The notes: a model not told the origin generated them from the letters alone. A stretch of 64,000 nt of DNA from Methylopila capsulata (GCF_016907975.1 NZ_JAFBCY010000002.1:1113389-1177388); one strand, 5' to 3'; shown: positions 29,288-38,021, counted from the stretch's first letter. Numbers and translations: made by a program.

Positions 29288-31069
29288 ATGAGCGCGACCC
29301 CCTACCGCGTCCTCGCCCGCAAATACCGTCCCCAGCGCTTCGAGGACCTGATCGGCCAAGAGCCGATGGTCCGCACGCTCACCAACGCCTTCGCCTCCAA
29401 CCGCATCGCGCAGGCCTGGATCCTTACGGGCGTGCGCGGCGTCGGCAAGACCACGACCGCCCGCATCCTCGCCCGCGCGCTGAACTACGAGACCGCGGAG
29501 GGCGGAGGCGGGCCGACGGTCGACCTGTCGGTTCCCGGCGTGCACTGCGAAGCCATCATGGAATCGCGCCACGTCGACGTCGTGGAGATGGACGCCGCGA
29601 GCCACACCGGCGTCGCCGACGTGCGGCAGATCCTGGAGACCGTGCACTACGCGCCCGTGATGGCGCGCTACAAGGTCTTCATCATCGACGAAGTGCACAT
29701 GCTCTCGACGAGCGCCTTCAACGCCTTCCTGAAGACCCTCGAGGAGCCGCCGCCGCACGTGAAATTCGTGTTCGCGACGACGGAGATCCGCAAGGTCCCG
29801 GTGACGGTGCTGTCGCGCTGCCAGTCGTTCTCGCTGCGGCGGGTCGCGGCCGACGAGCTGTCGGCGCACCTCAAGCGGATCTGCGACAAGGAGAACGTCG
29901 CCGTCGAGGACGAGGCGCTCGCCGTCGTGTCGCGGGCGGCCGAGGGCTCGGTGCGCGACGCGCTGTCGCTGCTCGACCAGGCGATCGCCCACGGCCAGGG
30001 CGACGTGCGGGCGGAAGCCGTGCGCGGCATGCTGGGCCTCGCAGACCGCGCCGGCGTGCTCGACCTGTTCGACGCCGTGATGCGCGGCGACACGGCGGCC
30101 GCGCTCGACGGGTTTCGCGGGCAGTACGACGTCGGCGCCGACCCGGTCGCGGTGCTGACCGACCTCGCCGAGACGGTCCATCTCGTCACCCGCATCAAGC
30201 TCGCGCCCAGGGCCGCCGACGATCCCTCGCTCAGCGAGGCGGAGCGCCTGCGCGGCCGCGACTTCGCCGAGCGGCTCTCGATGCGCGTGCTGTCGCGCGC
30301 CTGGCAGATGCTGCTGAAGGGCATCTCGGAAGTGCAGGTCGCGCCGAAGCCCGCGCAGGCGGCGGACATGGTGCTGGTGCGGCTCGCGCATGTGGCCGAC
30401 CTGCCGACGCCGGATGAAGCGATCCGCATGCTGGACGGCGCCGGGGCGCCGCCGCAACCTCCGGCGCCGCCGCGCGGCGGGCCGCCGATGGGGCCGTCCG
30501 GGGGCTCCCGCGGGCCCGAAGCCATGGCGCCCGCGCGGATGACCTCCGGCGCGGCCGTGGCGCGTGAGATGGCGCCCGAGGCCGCGCAGGCCCCGCCGCG
30601 CGCGCAGCAGGCGCAGACCCAGCCGATCATGCGGCTGTCGCGGTTCGAGGACCTGGTCGCGCTCGCGGCGCGCGAGCGCGAGATCCAGCTGCACGCCGCG
30701 CTGCTGCGGCAGGTGCGGGTGGTGCGGTTCGAGGACGGCGTGCTGGAGTTCCAGCCGACGCCGGACGCGACCTCCGACCTCGCCGGCGCGATCTCGAAGA
30801 AATTGCAGGAGTGGACCGGTCAGCGCTGGATGGTGGCGGTCGCCGCCGGCGAAGGCGCGCCCACCATCCATGAGCGCGAGCAGGCGGAAGCCGCGGCCCG
30901 GCTGGAGGGCGTGCAGGCCCACCCGCATGTCCGCGCCATCCTGGACCGGATGCCGGGCGCCGTGATCGTGGACGTGCGCGCCCGCAAGCCCGAGCCGGAG
31001 ACGGCTGAACTTGACGCCGCCGCGGTCGACGCCCTACCTGCGGCCGACGACGACATCGACGATTTCTAA
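29288..31069 (+). CDS. dnaX: DNA polymerase III subunit gamma/tau
   Basis: DnaX is the clamp-loader motor that couples the replicative polymerases. In 593 residues it opens YRVLARKYRPQRFEDLIGQ, with Walker A GVRGVGKTTTAR near residue 45, VYIIDEVHMLS-type Walker B (FIIDEVHMLSTSAFNAFLKT), and the sensor segment TTEIRKVPVTVLSRCQ. A Pro/Gly/Ala-rich linker (about residues 380-440) separates the AAA part from the C-terminal tau domain. The usual zinc-module cysteines are reduced to one (PGVHCEAIMESRH), as I recall for this class. It heads the dnaX-ybaB-recR group. Confidence 0.97.
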   Translation: MSATPYRVLARKYRPQRFEDLIGQEPMVRTLTNAFASNRIAQAWILTGVRGVGKTTTARILARALNYETAEGGGGPTVDLSVPGVHCEAIMESRHVDVVEMDAASHTGVADVRQILETVHYAPVMARYKVFIIDEVHMLSTSAFNAFLKTLEEPPPHVKFVFATTEIRKVPVTVLSRCQSFSLRRVAADELSAHLKRICDKENVAVEDEALAVVSRAAEGSVRDALSLLDQAIAHGQGDVRAEAVRGMLGLADRAGVLDLFDAVMRGDTAAALDGFRGQYDVGADPVAVLTDLAETVHLVTRIKLAPRAADDPSLSEAERLRGRDFAERLSMRVLSRAWQMLLKGISEVQVAPKPAQAADMVLVRLAHVADLPTPDEAIRMLDGAGAPPQPPAPPRGGPPMGPSGGSRGPEAMAPARMTSGAAVAREMAPEAAQAPPRAQQAQTQPIMRLSRFEDLVALAAREREIQLHAALLRQVRVVRFEDGVLEFQPTPDATSDLAGAISKKLQEWTGQRWMVAVAAGEGAPTIHEREQAEAAARLEGVQAHPHVRAILDRMPGAVIVDVRARKPEPETAELDAAAVDALPAADDDIDDF

Positions 31070-31084
31070 GCGGGAGACGAGCCG

Positions 31085-31405
31085 TTGCGCGACATCATGG
31101 GCATGATGGCCAAGGCCAAGGAACTCCAGCAGAAGATGCAGGACGCCCAGGCCGAGCTTGAACAGGTGACGGTGCAGGGGGCGGCCGGCGGCGGCCTGGT
31201 CCAGCTCACCCTGACGGCCAAGGGCGACCTGCGCGGCCTGAAGATCGACCCCTCGCTGCTGAAGCCCGAGGACGTCGAGATCCTCGAGGACCTGATCGTC
31301 GCGGCGCACGCCGACGCCAAGGCCAAGGCGGAAGCCGCGATGCAGGAGAAGATGTCCGGCCTCACCGCCGGCCTGCCGATCCCTCCGGGCATGAAGCTGT
31401 TCTGA
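31085..31405 (+). CDS. ybaB: YbaB/EbfC family nucleoid-associated protein
   Basis: This small DNA-binding dimer coats the nucleoid. The 106 residues show the family pattern: [20 protein letters not shown], then [20 protein letters not shown], and a Lys/Met-rich C-terminus ending [11 protein letters not shown]. The likely start is TTG 31085, eight bases after GGGAGA; an ATG at 31097 is an alternative that shortens the protein by four residues. It lies 15 bases after dnaX, in the conserved dnaX-ybaB-recR order. Confidence 0.95.
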   Translation: MRDIMGMMAKAKELQQKMQDAQAELEQVTVQGAAGGGLVQLTLTAKGDLRGLKIDPSLLKPEDVEILEDLIVAAHADAKAKAEAAMQEKMSGLTAGLPIPPGMKLF

Positions 31406-31464
31406 GCCGCCAGACGACGCTCGAACGCTTTCGCGCCGTCGTAGAGGGTTGACGGTGCGAACCG

Positions 31465-31836
31465 ATGCGACAGATCTGGAACTTCGGCAGGTTTGTGCGG
31501 CTGACCATCGTCAGTCTGGCGCTTTTGGCGTCCCTGATGGTCGCTTCACTCGCCATGCTGGGGTTCCTTTTCATCGCGGCCACGTCCACCAGCGATCCTG
31601 ACGAGAAGGATCTGCCGCTTTTTGCGTTTCTTCTCGCGGCTGCTCTGGCTAGTGGTCTGGTCGCGTTCTGGAGCGCGACGCTGCCTCACCGAAAAAGGCC
31701 ATGGCGTGTCGGTCTGACCGCTTCCGCGATCCTGATCGCGGTTCTTTGCGCCGGAGGAATGGTGGCTATCAAAAGCGATCCGGACGCGCGGCTTGGATCG
31801 GTAGTCCAGCCGCTTCCAAACTCGAGGGTTTGCTGA
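31465..31836 (+). CDS. Small membrane protein, unrecognised
   Basis: I do not recognise this 123-residue protein. It has three or four hydrophobic segments (about residues 10-40, 53-70, 80-105) with a charged DPDEKD loop after the first. It is inserted between ybaB and recR, two genes that are normally adjacent, and its stop is two bases from the recR start. Its GC content is visibly below that of its neighbours. No transposase or repeats flank it. Coding status is likely because the frame is open and in register with the recR junction, but function is unknown. Confidence 0.6.
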   Translation: MRQIWNFGRFVRLTIVSLALLASLMVASLAMLGFLFIAATSTSDPDEKDLPLFAFLLAAALASGLVAFWSATLPHRKRPWRVGLTASAILIAVLCAGGMVAIKSDPDARLGSVVQPLPNSRVC

Positions 31837-31838
31837 GC

Positions 31839-32444
31839 ATGTCCCGCTCCGCCGCCGGCCCCGAGATCGAACGCCTGATCCAGCTGCTGGCGAAGCTGCC
31901 GGGGCTTGGCCCCCGCTCGGCGCGGCGGGCGGCGCTGCATCTGCTGACGCGCAAGGACAAGCTGCTGGAGCCGCTGTCGGACGCGATGCGCATCGCGTGC
32001 GAGCGGGTCGCGACCTGCTCGGTCTGCGCCAACGTCGACACCCAGGACCCCTGCGCCATCTGCCGCGACGCGAAGCGCGACGCGTCGGTGATCGTGGTCG
32101 TCGAGGACGTGTCCGATCTCTGGGCGCTGGAGCGTTCGGGCGCGGTTTCGGCGCGCTACCACGTGCTCGGCGGCACGCTGTCGCCGCTCGACGGACGGGG
32201 GCCTGAGGATCTCAACATCGGAACGCTCGTCGATCGGGCGATGGCGGAGGAGGTGACGGAGGTGATCCTCGCGGTCAACGCCACCGTCGAGGGCCAGACC
32301 ACGGCGCACTACGTCACCGACGCCCTGTCCGAGACCGGCGTGCGGGTGACGCGCCTCGCCCACGGCGTGCCGGTGGGCGGCGAGCTCGACTATCTCGACG
32401 ACGGCACGCTGGCCGCCGCGATCCGCAGCCGCACGGCGTTCTGA
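31839..32444 (+). CDS. recR: Recombination mediator RecR
   Basis: RecR works with RecO and RecF to load RecA at gaps in damaged DNA. The start is ATG 31839, giving 201 residues. An N-terminal helix-hairpin-helix ([20 protein letters not shown]) is followed by a four-cysteine zinc motif ([16 protein letters not shown]). A Toprim domain begins at [15 protein letters not shown], and [18 protein letters not shown] and the closing [20 protein letters not shown] are diagnostic. It is convergent with rimM. Confidence 0.97.
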   Translation: MSRSAAGPEIERLIQLLAKLPGLGPRSARRAALHLLTRKDKLLEPLSDAMRIACERVATCSVCANVDTQDPCAICRDAKRDASVIVVVEDVSDLWALERSGAVSARYHVLGGTLSPLDGRGPEDLNIGTLVDRAMAEEVTEVILAVNATVEGQTTAHYVTDALSETGVRVTRLAHGVPVGGELDYLDDGTLAAAIRSRTAF

Positions 32445-32500
32445 GCGGTGTCGGGGCGCGCGCTCGAGAACACACGCGGCGCGAAAGGGCTATCGTCCGC

Positions 32501-33040
32501 TCAGGCCTGCTCGCCGTCCTTCGGCTCGTCCAGCAGACCGTCGGGCGGGTAGGCGACCATGCGGCCGCCGGGGACGTCCACCACGGGGACGACCGCCTTG
32601 GTGAAGGGCACGTAGACCGTGCGCTGCTGCCCGTCGAGGCGGACCTCCAGCAGGTCGTCGGCGCCGAAGTTGGTGACGGCGATGACCTCGCCGATCGGCG
32701 CGCCGTCGGCGCGTTCCATCTTCAGGCCGATCAGGTCGGCCCAGTAGAACTCGTCCTCCTCGGCGGGAGGCAGTTCGTCACGCGAGATGTAGAGGCCGAC
32801 GCCGTTCAGCGCCTCGGCTTGCTCACGGCTGTCGATCCCCTTGAAGCGGACGACGAGCATGTCGTCCTTCAACGGCCGCAGGGTCGAGACCGCGAACACG
32901 CGCGTCCCGGCCTTGTCGGTGACGGGCTTGTAGCGCTTGAGCGCGGTCAGCTCTGCCGTGAAGGCCTTGACGCGCACCTCTCCCCGGACGCCGTGGGCGG
33001 CGCCGATCACGCCGATCTGGACGAGGCGGGACGGGGGCAT
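32501..33040 (-). CDS. rimM: Ribosome maturation factor RimM
   Basis: RimM helps assemble the head of the 30S subunit and binds S19. The start is ATG 33040 behind AAGGTGA, giving 179 residues; reading further upstream would run into repeat element A. The N-terminal barrel carries VQIGVIGAAHGVRGEVRVKA, and the PRC-barrel domain has YWADLIGLKMERADGAPIGE followed by PFTKAVVPVVDVPGGRMV. It lies downstream of rpsP on the same strand. The usual trmD and rplS are missing after it; recR is convergent instead. Confidence 0.95.
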   Translation of the reverse strand: MPPSRLVQIGVIGAAHGVRGEVRVKAFTAELTALKRYKPVTDKAGTRVFAVSTLRPLKDDMLVVRFKGIDSREQAEALNGVGLYISRDELPPAEEDEFYWADLIGLKMERADGAPIGEVIAVTNFGADDLLEVRLDGQQRTVYVPFTKAVVPVVDVPGGRMVAYPPDGLLDEPKDGEQA

Positions 33041-33121
33041 AGGATCACCTTGTGCGCCCTGCCGACGCCATGAGCGCCGGGCAAGACGTGTCGCTGGCCG
33101 AGCGGGCCGCTCTCCGAACGT

Positions 33122-33213
33122 GGCGTCATGGTCCGGCTTGACCGGACGATCCATGTCAGGCGTCGAGCTCGACGTCGAACATAGGTCCTCCAGTCAAGCC
33201 GGAGGACGACGGC
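33122..33213 (-). repeat. Double-palindrome intergenic element A, copy 2 (inverted)
   Basis: Reverse complement of 11508-11598 with a few differences. Both palindromes and their reverse-complementary loops are kept (one arm has TTGACTGGAGG instead of TTGACCGGAGG). It lies between rimM and rpsP. Confidence 0.85.
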
Positions 33214-33259
33214 GGGCGCGCGGAACGCGCTCGCTTATCGCGGCGTCGGCTCGCCCGGC

Positions 33260-33296
33260 GATCCCGATCGAAGCTTGTGGCTTCGTCCGGGATGAC
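33260..33296. repeat. Intergenic palindromic element C
   Basis: An imperfect inverted repeat, ATCCCG...GAAGC facing GCTTC...CGGGAT around a short loop, sits just downstream of the rpsP stop. On the minus strand it reads CATCCCGGACGAAGC, a motif style frequent between Hyphomicrobiales genes. It might act as a 3' stabiliser for rpsP mRNA. Confidence 0.65.
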
Positions 33297-33313
33297 GCCG
33301 CGCGGGACCGAAA

Positions 33314-33664
33314 TCACTCGGCGGCTTCGGCGCCCGACTTGGCGGCGGCGGCCTCGGCGCGCTCCTGGGCCTTCTTGCCCGGAACGCCCTTGGTCAGGTT
33401 GCTGCGCGCGTCGCGCTTCAGCAGGCCAGCCTGGTCGAGGAAGCGGTGCACGCGGTCGGTCGGGGTCGCGCCCTTGGCCAGCCACTCCTTCACCTTCTCG
33501 GCGTCGAGCACGACCCGCTCGGCGTCCTTGGCCAGCAGCGGGTTGTAGGTGCCGACGCGCTCGATGAAGCGGCCGTCGCGCGGGTAGCGCGAGTCGGCGA
33601 TCACGATGCGGTAGAACGGACGCTTCTTGGCGCCGCCGCGGGCGAGACGAATCTTGAGAGCCAT
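33314..33664 (-). CDS. rpsP: 30S ribosomal protein S16
   Basis: S16 is needed for 30S assembly. The 116-residue protein begins [20 protein letters not shown] and contains [20 protein letters not shown], the full S16 core, followed by [16 protein letters not shown]. The Ala/Glu-rich C-terminal tail is typical of alphaproteobacteria. It lies between ffh and rimM on the same strand; palindromic elements sit on both sides. Confidence 0.98.
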   Translation of the reverse strand: MALKIRLARGGAKKRPFYRIVIADSRYPRDGRFIERVGTYNPLLAKDAERVVLDAEKVKEWLAKGATPTDRVHRFLDQAGLLKRDARSNLTKGVPGKKAQERAEAAAAKSGAEAAE

Positions 33665-33704
33665 TTTCTTTCTTCCTTACGTTCAGTTCTGCGTTTCAGA
33701 CTGC

Positions 33705-33795
33705 GTCATGCCCCGGCTCGTCCGGGGCATCCAGGCTCGATCGTCAAGCGCTGGGCAGCGAAGGTGTGGATGCCCCGGACGAGCCGGGGCATGAC
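33705..33795. repeat. Palindromic element B between ffh and rpsP
   Basis: Two 29-base arms (33705-33733 and 33767-33795) are perfect reverse complements around a 33-base loop. Each arm is itself an imperfect palindrome, ATGCCCCGG-CTCGT-CCGGGGCAT. The construction is the same as in element A but the sequence is different. Confidence 0.88.
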
Positions 33796-33817
33796 GATGA
33801 GTGCGTGACGGACGGCC

Positions 33818-35368
33818 TCACTTCTTCTTCCCAAGGCCGGGAAAGCCGCCGAGACCCGGCAGCTTCGGGCCGCCGAGACCTGGGAAACCGGGCGGGAAGC
33901 CGCCCGGGCCGCCGGGAAAGCCGCCGCCGGGGAAGCCCGGGGGCAGGCCCTCGGGCATCTTGCCCTTCTTGAGGTCCTCGAGCGCCTCGGGCGGGATGGC
34001 GGGCGCGCCGCCGCCGCCGAAGCCCAGCGCCGCGCCGAGGCCGGCGAGCGGTCCGCGGCCCGACTTTCCGGCCTTGCCCATCATCTTCATCATGTCCGCC
34101 ATCTGGCGGTGCATCTTGAGGAGCTTGTTGATCTCCTCGACCTTGGTCCCGGAGCCCGCCGCGACGCGCTTCTTGCGGGAGGCCTTGAGCAGGTCGGGAT
34201 TGCTGCGCTCGGCCTTGGTCATCGAGTCGATGATCGCGGCCTGGCGCTTGAACATGCCCTCGTCGAGGTTGGCGCCGGCCATCTGCTTCTTGAGATGGGC
34301 GACGCCGGGCAGCAGCGACATCACGCCGGACATGCCGCCCATGCGCTGCATCTGCTGTAGCTGGTCCTTCAGGTCGTTCAGATCGAACTGACCCTTGCGC
34401 ATCCGCTCGGCGGTCTTCGCCGCCTTCTCGGCGTCGATCTCGGCCGCCGCCTTCTCGACGAGCGCGACGACGTCGCCCATGCCGAGGATGCGGTTCGCGA
34501 TGCGCTCGGGGTGGAACTCGTCCACCGCGTCGAAGCGCTCGCCGGTGCCGACGAGCTTGATCGGCTTGCCGGTGACCGCCCGCATGGAGAGCGCCGCGCC
34601 GCCGCGGCCGTCGCCGTCGACGCGGGTCAGCACGATGCCGGTGACCCCGACCGCCTGGTCGAAGGCGCGCGCCGTCGTCACCGCGTCCTGGCCGGTGAGG
34701 GCGTCGACGACGAGCAGGACCTCGTGCGGATTGGTGATCTTCTTGACCTCGACGACCTCGGCCATCAGGGCCTCGTCGAGGGTGGTGCGGCCGGCGGTGT
34801 CGAGCAGCACGACGTCGTAGCCGCCGAGACGGCCGGCCTCCATCGCGCGCCGGGCGATCTGCACCGCGGTCTGGCCGGCGACGATCGGGAGCGTCGCGAC
34901 CTCGGTCTGCTTGCCCAGCGTCGCGAGCTGCTCCATCGCAGCCGGGCGGCGCGTGTCGAGCGAGGCCATCAGCACCTTGCGCTTGTCGCGCTGGGTGAGC
35001 CTGCGGGCGATCTTGGCGGTCGAGGTGGTCTTGCCCGAGCCCTGCAGGCCGACCATCAGGATCGGCACGGGGGCCGCGGCCGCGAGGCTGATGCCCTGCG
35101 CGTCGGAGCCCAGCATCGCGACCAACTCGTCGTGGACGATCTTGACGACCATCTGGCCGGGCGTGACCGACTTGACGACGTCGACGCCGACCGCGCGCTC
35201 CTTCACCCGATCCACGAAGGACCGGACGACCTCAAGCGCGACGTCGGCCTCGAGCAGCGCCCGGCGCACCTCGCGCATGGCCTCGGCCACGTCCGCCTCG
35301 GTCAAGGCGCCGCGTCGGGTCAGGCGGTCGAGAATGCCGCTCAGGCGGTCGGTCAGCGTGTCGAACAT
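33818..35368 (-). CDS. ffh: Signal recognition particle protein Ffh
   Basis: Ffh binds SRP RNA and signal sequences of nascent membrane proteins and targets them to FtsY. The start is ATG 35368, giving 516 residues and the typical opening MFDTLTDRLSGILDRLTRRG. The GTPase domain has GLQGSGKTTSTAKIARRL (about residue 107), DTRRPAAMEQL and VDALTGQDAV. The M domain contains KMMGKAGKSGRG and Met-rich helices. The C-terminal 60 residues are Gly/Pro/Phe repeats (GFPGGPGGFPPGFPGLGG), an alphaproteobacterial extension that is low-complexity. Its RNA partner ffs lies 4.6 kb to the left. Confidence 0.97.
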   Translation of the reverse strand: MFDTLTDRLSGILDRLTRRGALTEADVAEAMREVRRALLEADVALEVVRSFVDRVKERAVGVDVVKSVTPGQMVVKIVHDELVAMLGSDAQGISLAAAAPVPILMVGLQGSGKTTSTAKIARRLTQRDKRKVLMASLDTRRPAAMEQLATLGKQTEVATLPIVAGQTAVQIARRAMEAGRLGGYDVVLLDTAGRTTLDEALMAEVVEVKKITNPHEVLLVVDALTGQDAVTTARAFDQAVGVTGIVLTRVDGDGRGGAALSMRAVTGKPIKLVGTGERFDAVDEFHPERIANRILGMGDVVALVEKAAAEIDAEKAAKTAERMRKGQFDLNDLKDQLQQMQRMGGMSGVMSLLPGVAHLKKQMAGANLDEGMFKRQAAIIDSMTKAERSNPDLLKASRKKRVAAGSGTKVEEINKLLKMHRQMADMMKMMGKAGKSGRGPLAGLGAALGFGGGGAPAIPPEALEDLKKGKMPEGLPPGFPGGGFPGGPGGFPPGFPGLGGPKLPGLGGFPGLGKKK

Positions 35369-35781
35369 CAAGCTCTCGCTCGTGGCTTCGGTCCCGACCA
35401 GCGAATCGCCCAACGCAAATCGCGCCCGCGGGCGCATCGCGCTGGCGGACGTTGACCCCCGGAACTCATGGGACGAGGGGCTTTGCGGGACGTCTCTCGA
35501 TCAAGACGTGGCGGTTTCCATACGGTTCGGGCGCCGCCGCGTCAACCTTGGGCGGGGTTGCGCGGGCCGCGACCGCCAGCGACCGCGGCGGAGCGTCGCG
35601 CGGCAGGTCGACGTCTGGCGTTTGGCGCGAGTTGGGAGTATTTCCCGATTTGTAGCGCACGCATTCAGACCGCGCCCCATGGCCAATGTGTGGCCGGGCG
35701 TTCTGAATTCATCGATCCGAGGCGACGCAGGTCTCAGCGCTCACCCTGCGACGCACGGCTTAAAGCCCGTCGGAGTGACTG
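35369..35781. other. Intergenic region upstream of ffh, no convincing gene
   Basis: These 413 bases separate ffh from the next plus-strand reading frame. They must hold the ffh promoter on the minus strand. A short AT-richer patch (about 35630-35670) stands out, but I see no clear -35/-10 pair, RNA motif or repeat. Confidence 0.5.
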
Positions 35782-35949
35782 ATGACTTCCATGACAACCC
35801 GGAATCCCGTCCGCCGTGTTTTCACGTGCTGGCCGTCCCGCATAGGCGCGATCGCGCTGCTGGCGCTTGGCGTCAGTTGCGGAGCGGACGTGTTCGCAGG
35901 CTCCACCTCCACGGCGCTCGCGCAGGCGACGGTCGCTGTCGTGGAATAG
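35782..35949 (+). CDS. Possible small secreted peptide, 55 residues
   Basis: A short frame upstream of dapF encodes a basic N-terminus (MTSMTTRNPVRRVF), a hydrophobic stretch (IGAIALLALGVSCGADVF) and a Ser/Thr/Ala-rich end with ALAQA, which looks like a signal peptide and cleavage site. Only about ten residues would remain after cleavage. No clear Shine-Dalgarno sequence is seen, and I recognise no relatives, so coding status is unsure. Confidence 0.35.
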   Translation: MTSMTTRNPVRRVFTCWPSRIGAIALLALGVSCGADVFAGSTSTALAQATVAVVE

Positions 35950-36027
35950 CCCTCTCGCGCCCCGGCGCATCGCAGGCCATATAGTGCGCGCCCGACGGCC
36001 GCCGCCGTCGCTGGAGCTGCACGCGCC

Positions 36028-36921
36028 ATGACCATGCCGGACGCCACCACTGCAAGCTCGCTGATCGGTCGCCCGTTTGCGAAGATGAACGGGCTCGGCA
36101 ACGAGATTCTGGTGGTCGACCTGCGCGACGGCGGCTCGGTGACGCCCGCCGAGGCGCGGGCGCTCGCTCAGCGCCCCGAGACCCGGTTCGACCAGCTCAT
36201 GGCGCTCCATCCCGGCCTGGACGGCGTCGCCGCCTTCATGCGCATCTACAACGCGGACGGCTCGGAGGTTTCGGCCTGCGGCAACGGCACGCGCTGCGTG
36301 GCCTGGCTGCTCATGCGCGACGCAGGCGTTTGCGACCTCGTGCTGGAGACCGACGCCGGCCTTCTGCTGTGCTCGGCCGGCGCTGAGCCCGACCAGGTCA
36401 CCGTCGACATGGGCGCGCCCAGCTTCGGCTGGGCCGACATCCCCCTGAGCGAGGCGTTCGACGACACCCGGGCGATCGAGCTGCAGCTCGGGCCGATCGA
36501 CGCCCCGCTGCTGCACTCGCCCTCCGTCGCGAACGTCGGCAATCCCCATGCGATCTTCTGGGTGGATGACCTCGACGTGGTCGATCTGCGTCGGTCGGGG
36601 CCGCTGCTCGAGAACCACCCGCTGTTCCCCGAGCGCGCGAACATCTCGCTCGCCAAGGTGACGTCGAAGAGCGCGATCACGCTCAAGGTCTGGGAGCGCG
36701 GCGCGGGGCTAACGCTCGCCTGCGGCACCGCGGCCTGCGCCGCCGCCGTCTCCGCGGCGCGCACCCGCCGCACCGGCCGCGACGTCGTGGTGACGCTGCC
36801 CGGCGGCCCGCTGCGCATCGTCTGGCGCGAGGGCGACGACCACATCCTGATGTCCGGCCCCGCGACCCTCGAGCACGAGGGCCGGATCACGGCCGAACTG
36901 CTGGACGCGGCCGCGGCTTAA
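36028..36921 (+). CDS. dapF: Diaminopimelate epimerase
   Basis: DapF converts LL- to meso-diaminopimelate for lysine and peptidoglycan. The 297-residue protein has both catalytic cysteines: Cys84 in [11 protein letters not shown] and Cys232 in [10 protein letters not shown]. The opening [20 protein letters not shown] and [19 protein letters not shown] are standard. An alternative start at the second ATG (36034) is possible. It ends three bases from the convergent panE stop. Proximity to ffh is a conserved arrangement in Rhizobiales. Confidence 0.96.
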   Translation: MTMPDATTASSLIGRPFAKMNGLGNEILVVDLRDGGSVTPAEARALAQRPETRFDQLMALHPGLDGVAAFMRIYNADGSEVSACGNGTRCVAWLLMRDAGVCDLVLETDAGLLLCSAGAEPDQVTVDMGAPSFGWADIPLSEAFDDTRAIELQLGPIDAPLLHSPSVANVGNPHAIFWVDDLDVVDLRRSGPLLENHPLFPERANISLAKVTSKSAITLKVWERGAGLTLACGTAACAAAVSAARTRRTGRDVVVTLPGGPLRIVWREGDDHILMSGPATLEHEGRITAELLDAAAA

Positions 36922-36924
36922 GGG

Positions 36925-37848
36925 TCAGGCCGTCTCCATCGCCTTGCGCGCGGCGTAGGCCTGCATGTGAGCGTAGGCGATCGCGAGCGTGGGAACGGCG
37001 ACGCCCGCCGCCCTCCCGCGGTCGCGCAGGTCGCCGAGGATGTGGTCGTGCTCCGTGCGGCCGCCGCTCTCGACGTCGCGCAGCATCGAGGCGGTCGCGG
37101 GCGAGCCCGCCGCGGTCAGCATGCCGAGGCTCTGCGCCCGGAACGCCTCGCGCGGGACGTAGCCGTTCGCGGCCGAGACGCCCGCGCACTCGTCGAACAG
37201 CGCTCGCACGAGCGCCTCGCCGTCATCGGCCTGCATGATCGCCCCGACGGGCGCCCGCATCAGGCAGGTGACGCCGGCGAAGGTCGCGAGCATCGTGAAC
37301 TTCTCCCACATCTGCTGCATCACGTCCGCGCTCAGCTCGGGCGCGAACCCGCCCTTCTCGAGCTCCGCATGAAGCGCCGCCGCGCGCTCCTGCTGCCCGG
37401 GAGCGCGGGCGCCCAGCACGAAGCCCTGCAGCCTGTTCAGGTGCTTGATCGCGCCGTCGGCGGTCATGGTGACGCCGATCAGCGCCACGCCGCCCAGCAC
37501 GCGGTCCTTGCCGAACGCCGCGTCGAGCGCGTCGAGGTGGCGGACGCCGTTCAGCAGCGGCAGCACCAGCGTGTCGGGCCCGACCGCCGGCGTGATCGCC
37601 GCGATCGCGCTGTCGAGATCGTAGGCCTTGCAGGACAGCAGCACGGCGTCGAACGGCTCGGACGCCGTCGTGATCGCCGTCACCTTCTGGGTCACGTCGC
37701 CGTAGGGGCTCGTCACCACGAGCCCGTCGCGCCCCAGCCGCTCGGCGCGGGCGGGACGCACAAGGAAGGTGACGTCGACGCCAGCCGCCGCGAGCCGCGC
37801 GCCGAAATAGCCGCCGATGCCGCCGGCTCCGAGAATCAGAATGCGCAT
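36925..37848 (-). CDS. panE: 2-dehydropantoate 2-reductase family protein
   Basis: PanE reduces ketopantoate to pantoate with NADPH in coenzyme A synthesis. ATG 37848 was chosen because AGGGG lies eight bases upstream; a GTG at 37857 would add three residues. The 307 residues start [20 protein letters not shown] (Rossmann motif). [37 protein letters not shown] and a C-terminal domain with [20 protein letters not shown] follow. Bacteria often carry several ApbA/PanE paralogues with other ketoacid substrates, so the pantothenate role is likely but not certain. Confidence 0.85.
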   Translation of the reverse strand: MRILILGAGGIGGYFGARLAAAGVDVTFLVRPARAERLGRDGLVVTSPYGDVTQKVTAITTASEPFDAVLLSCKAYDLDSAIAAITPAVGPDTLVLPLLNGVRHLDALDAAFGKDRVLGGVALIGVTMTADGAIKHLNRLQGFVLGARAPGQQERAAALHAELEKGGFAPELSADVMQQMWEKFTMLATFAGVTCLMRAPVGAIMQADDGEALVRALFDECAGVSAANGYVPREAFRAQSLGMLTAAGSPATASMLRDVESGGRTEHDHILGDLRDRGRAAGVAVPTLAIAYAHMQAYAARKAMETA

Positions 37849-37990
37849 GCCGAACACCCCTGGTCGCCGGCCACGTCCGGCGGGCGGCCGGCATTAGGCC
37901 GCAACCCGCGCCGCTCGAAAAGCCAAGGATCGTGCGCTCGGCCATTCATGGCCGTGATGGGTTTGGTCTCGGCAAAAGCCCTTACGCCTT

Positions 37991-38021
37991 TCGTGCAAGA
38001 CACTCGGAGGATCGTGCAAGA
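37991..38021 (+). promoter_or_regulatory. Direct repeats upstream of the iorAB pair
   Basis: TCGTGCAAGA occurs at 37991-38000 and again at 38012-38021, 21 bases apart, or two helical turns. A partial third match (TCGTGC) is at 37930. Spacing suggests a regulator binding one face of the DNA, about 115-145 bases before iorA. No regulator gene is adjacent. Confidence 0.4.

Noticed and set aside
35452..35655. Short plus-strand frame upstream of dapF
   Set aside because: Its Arg/Gly/Trp-rich product has no export signal or motif, and no start site is visible.
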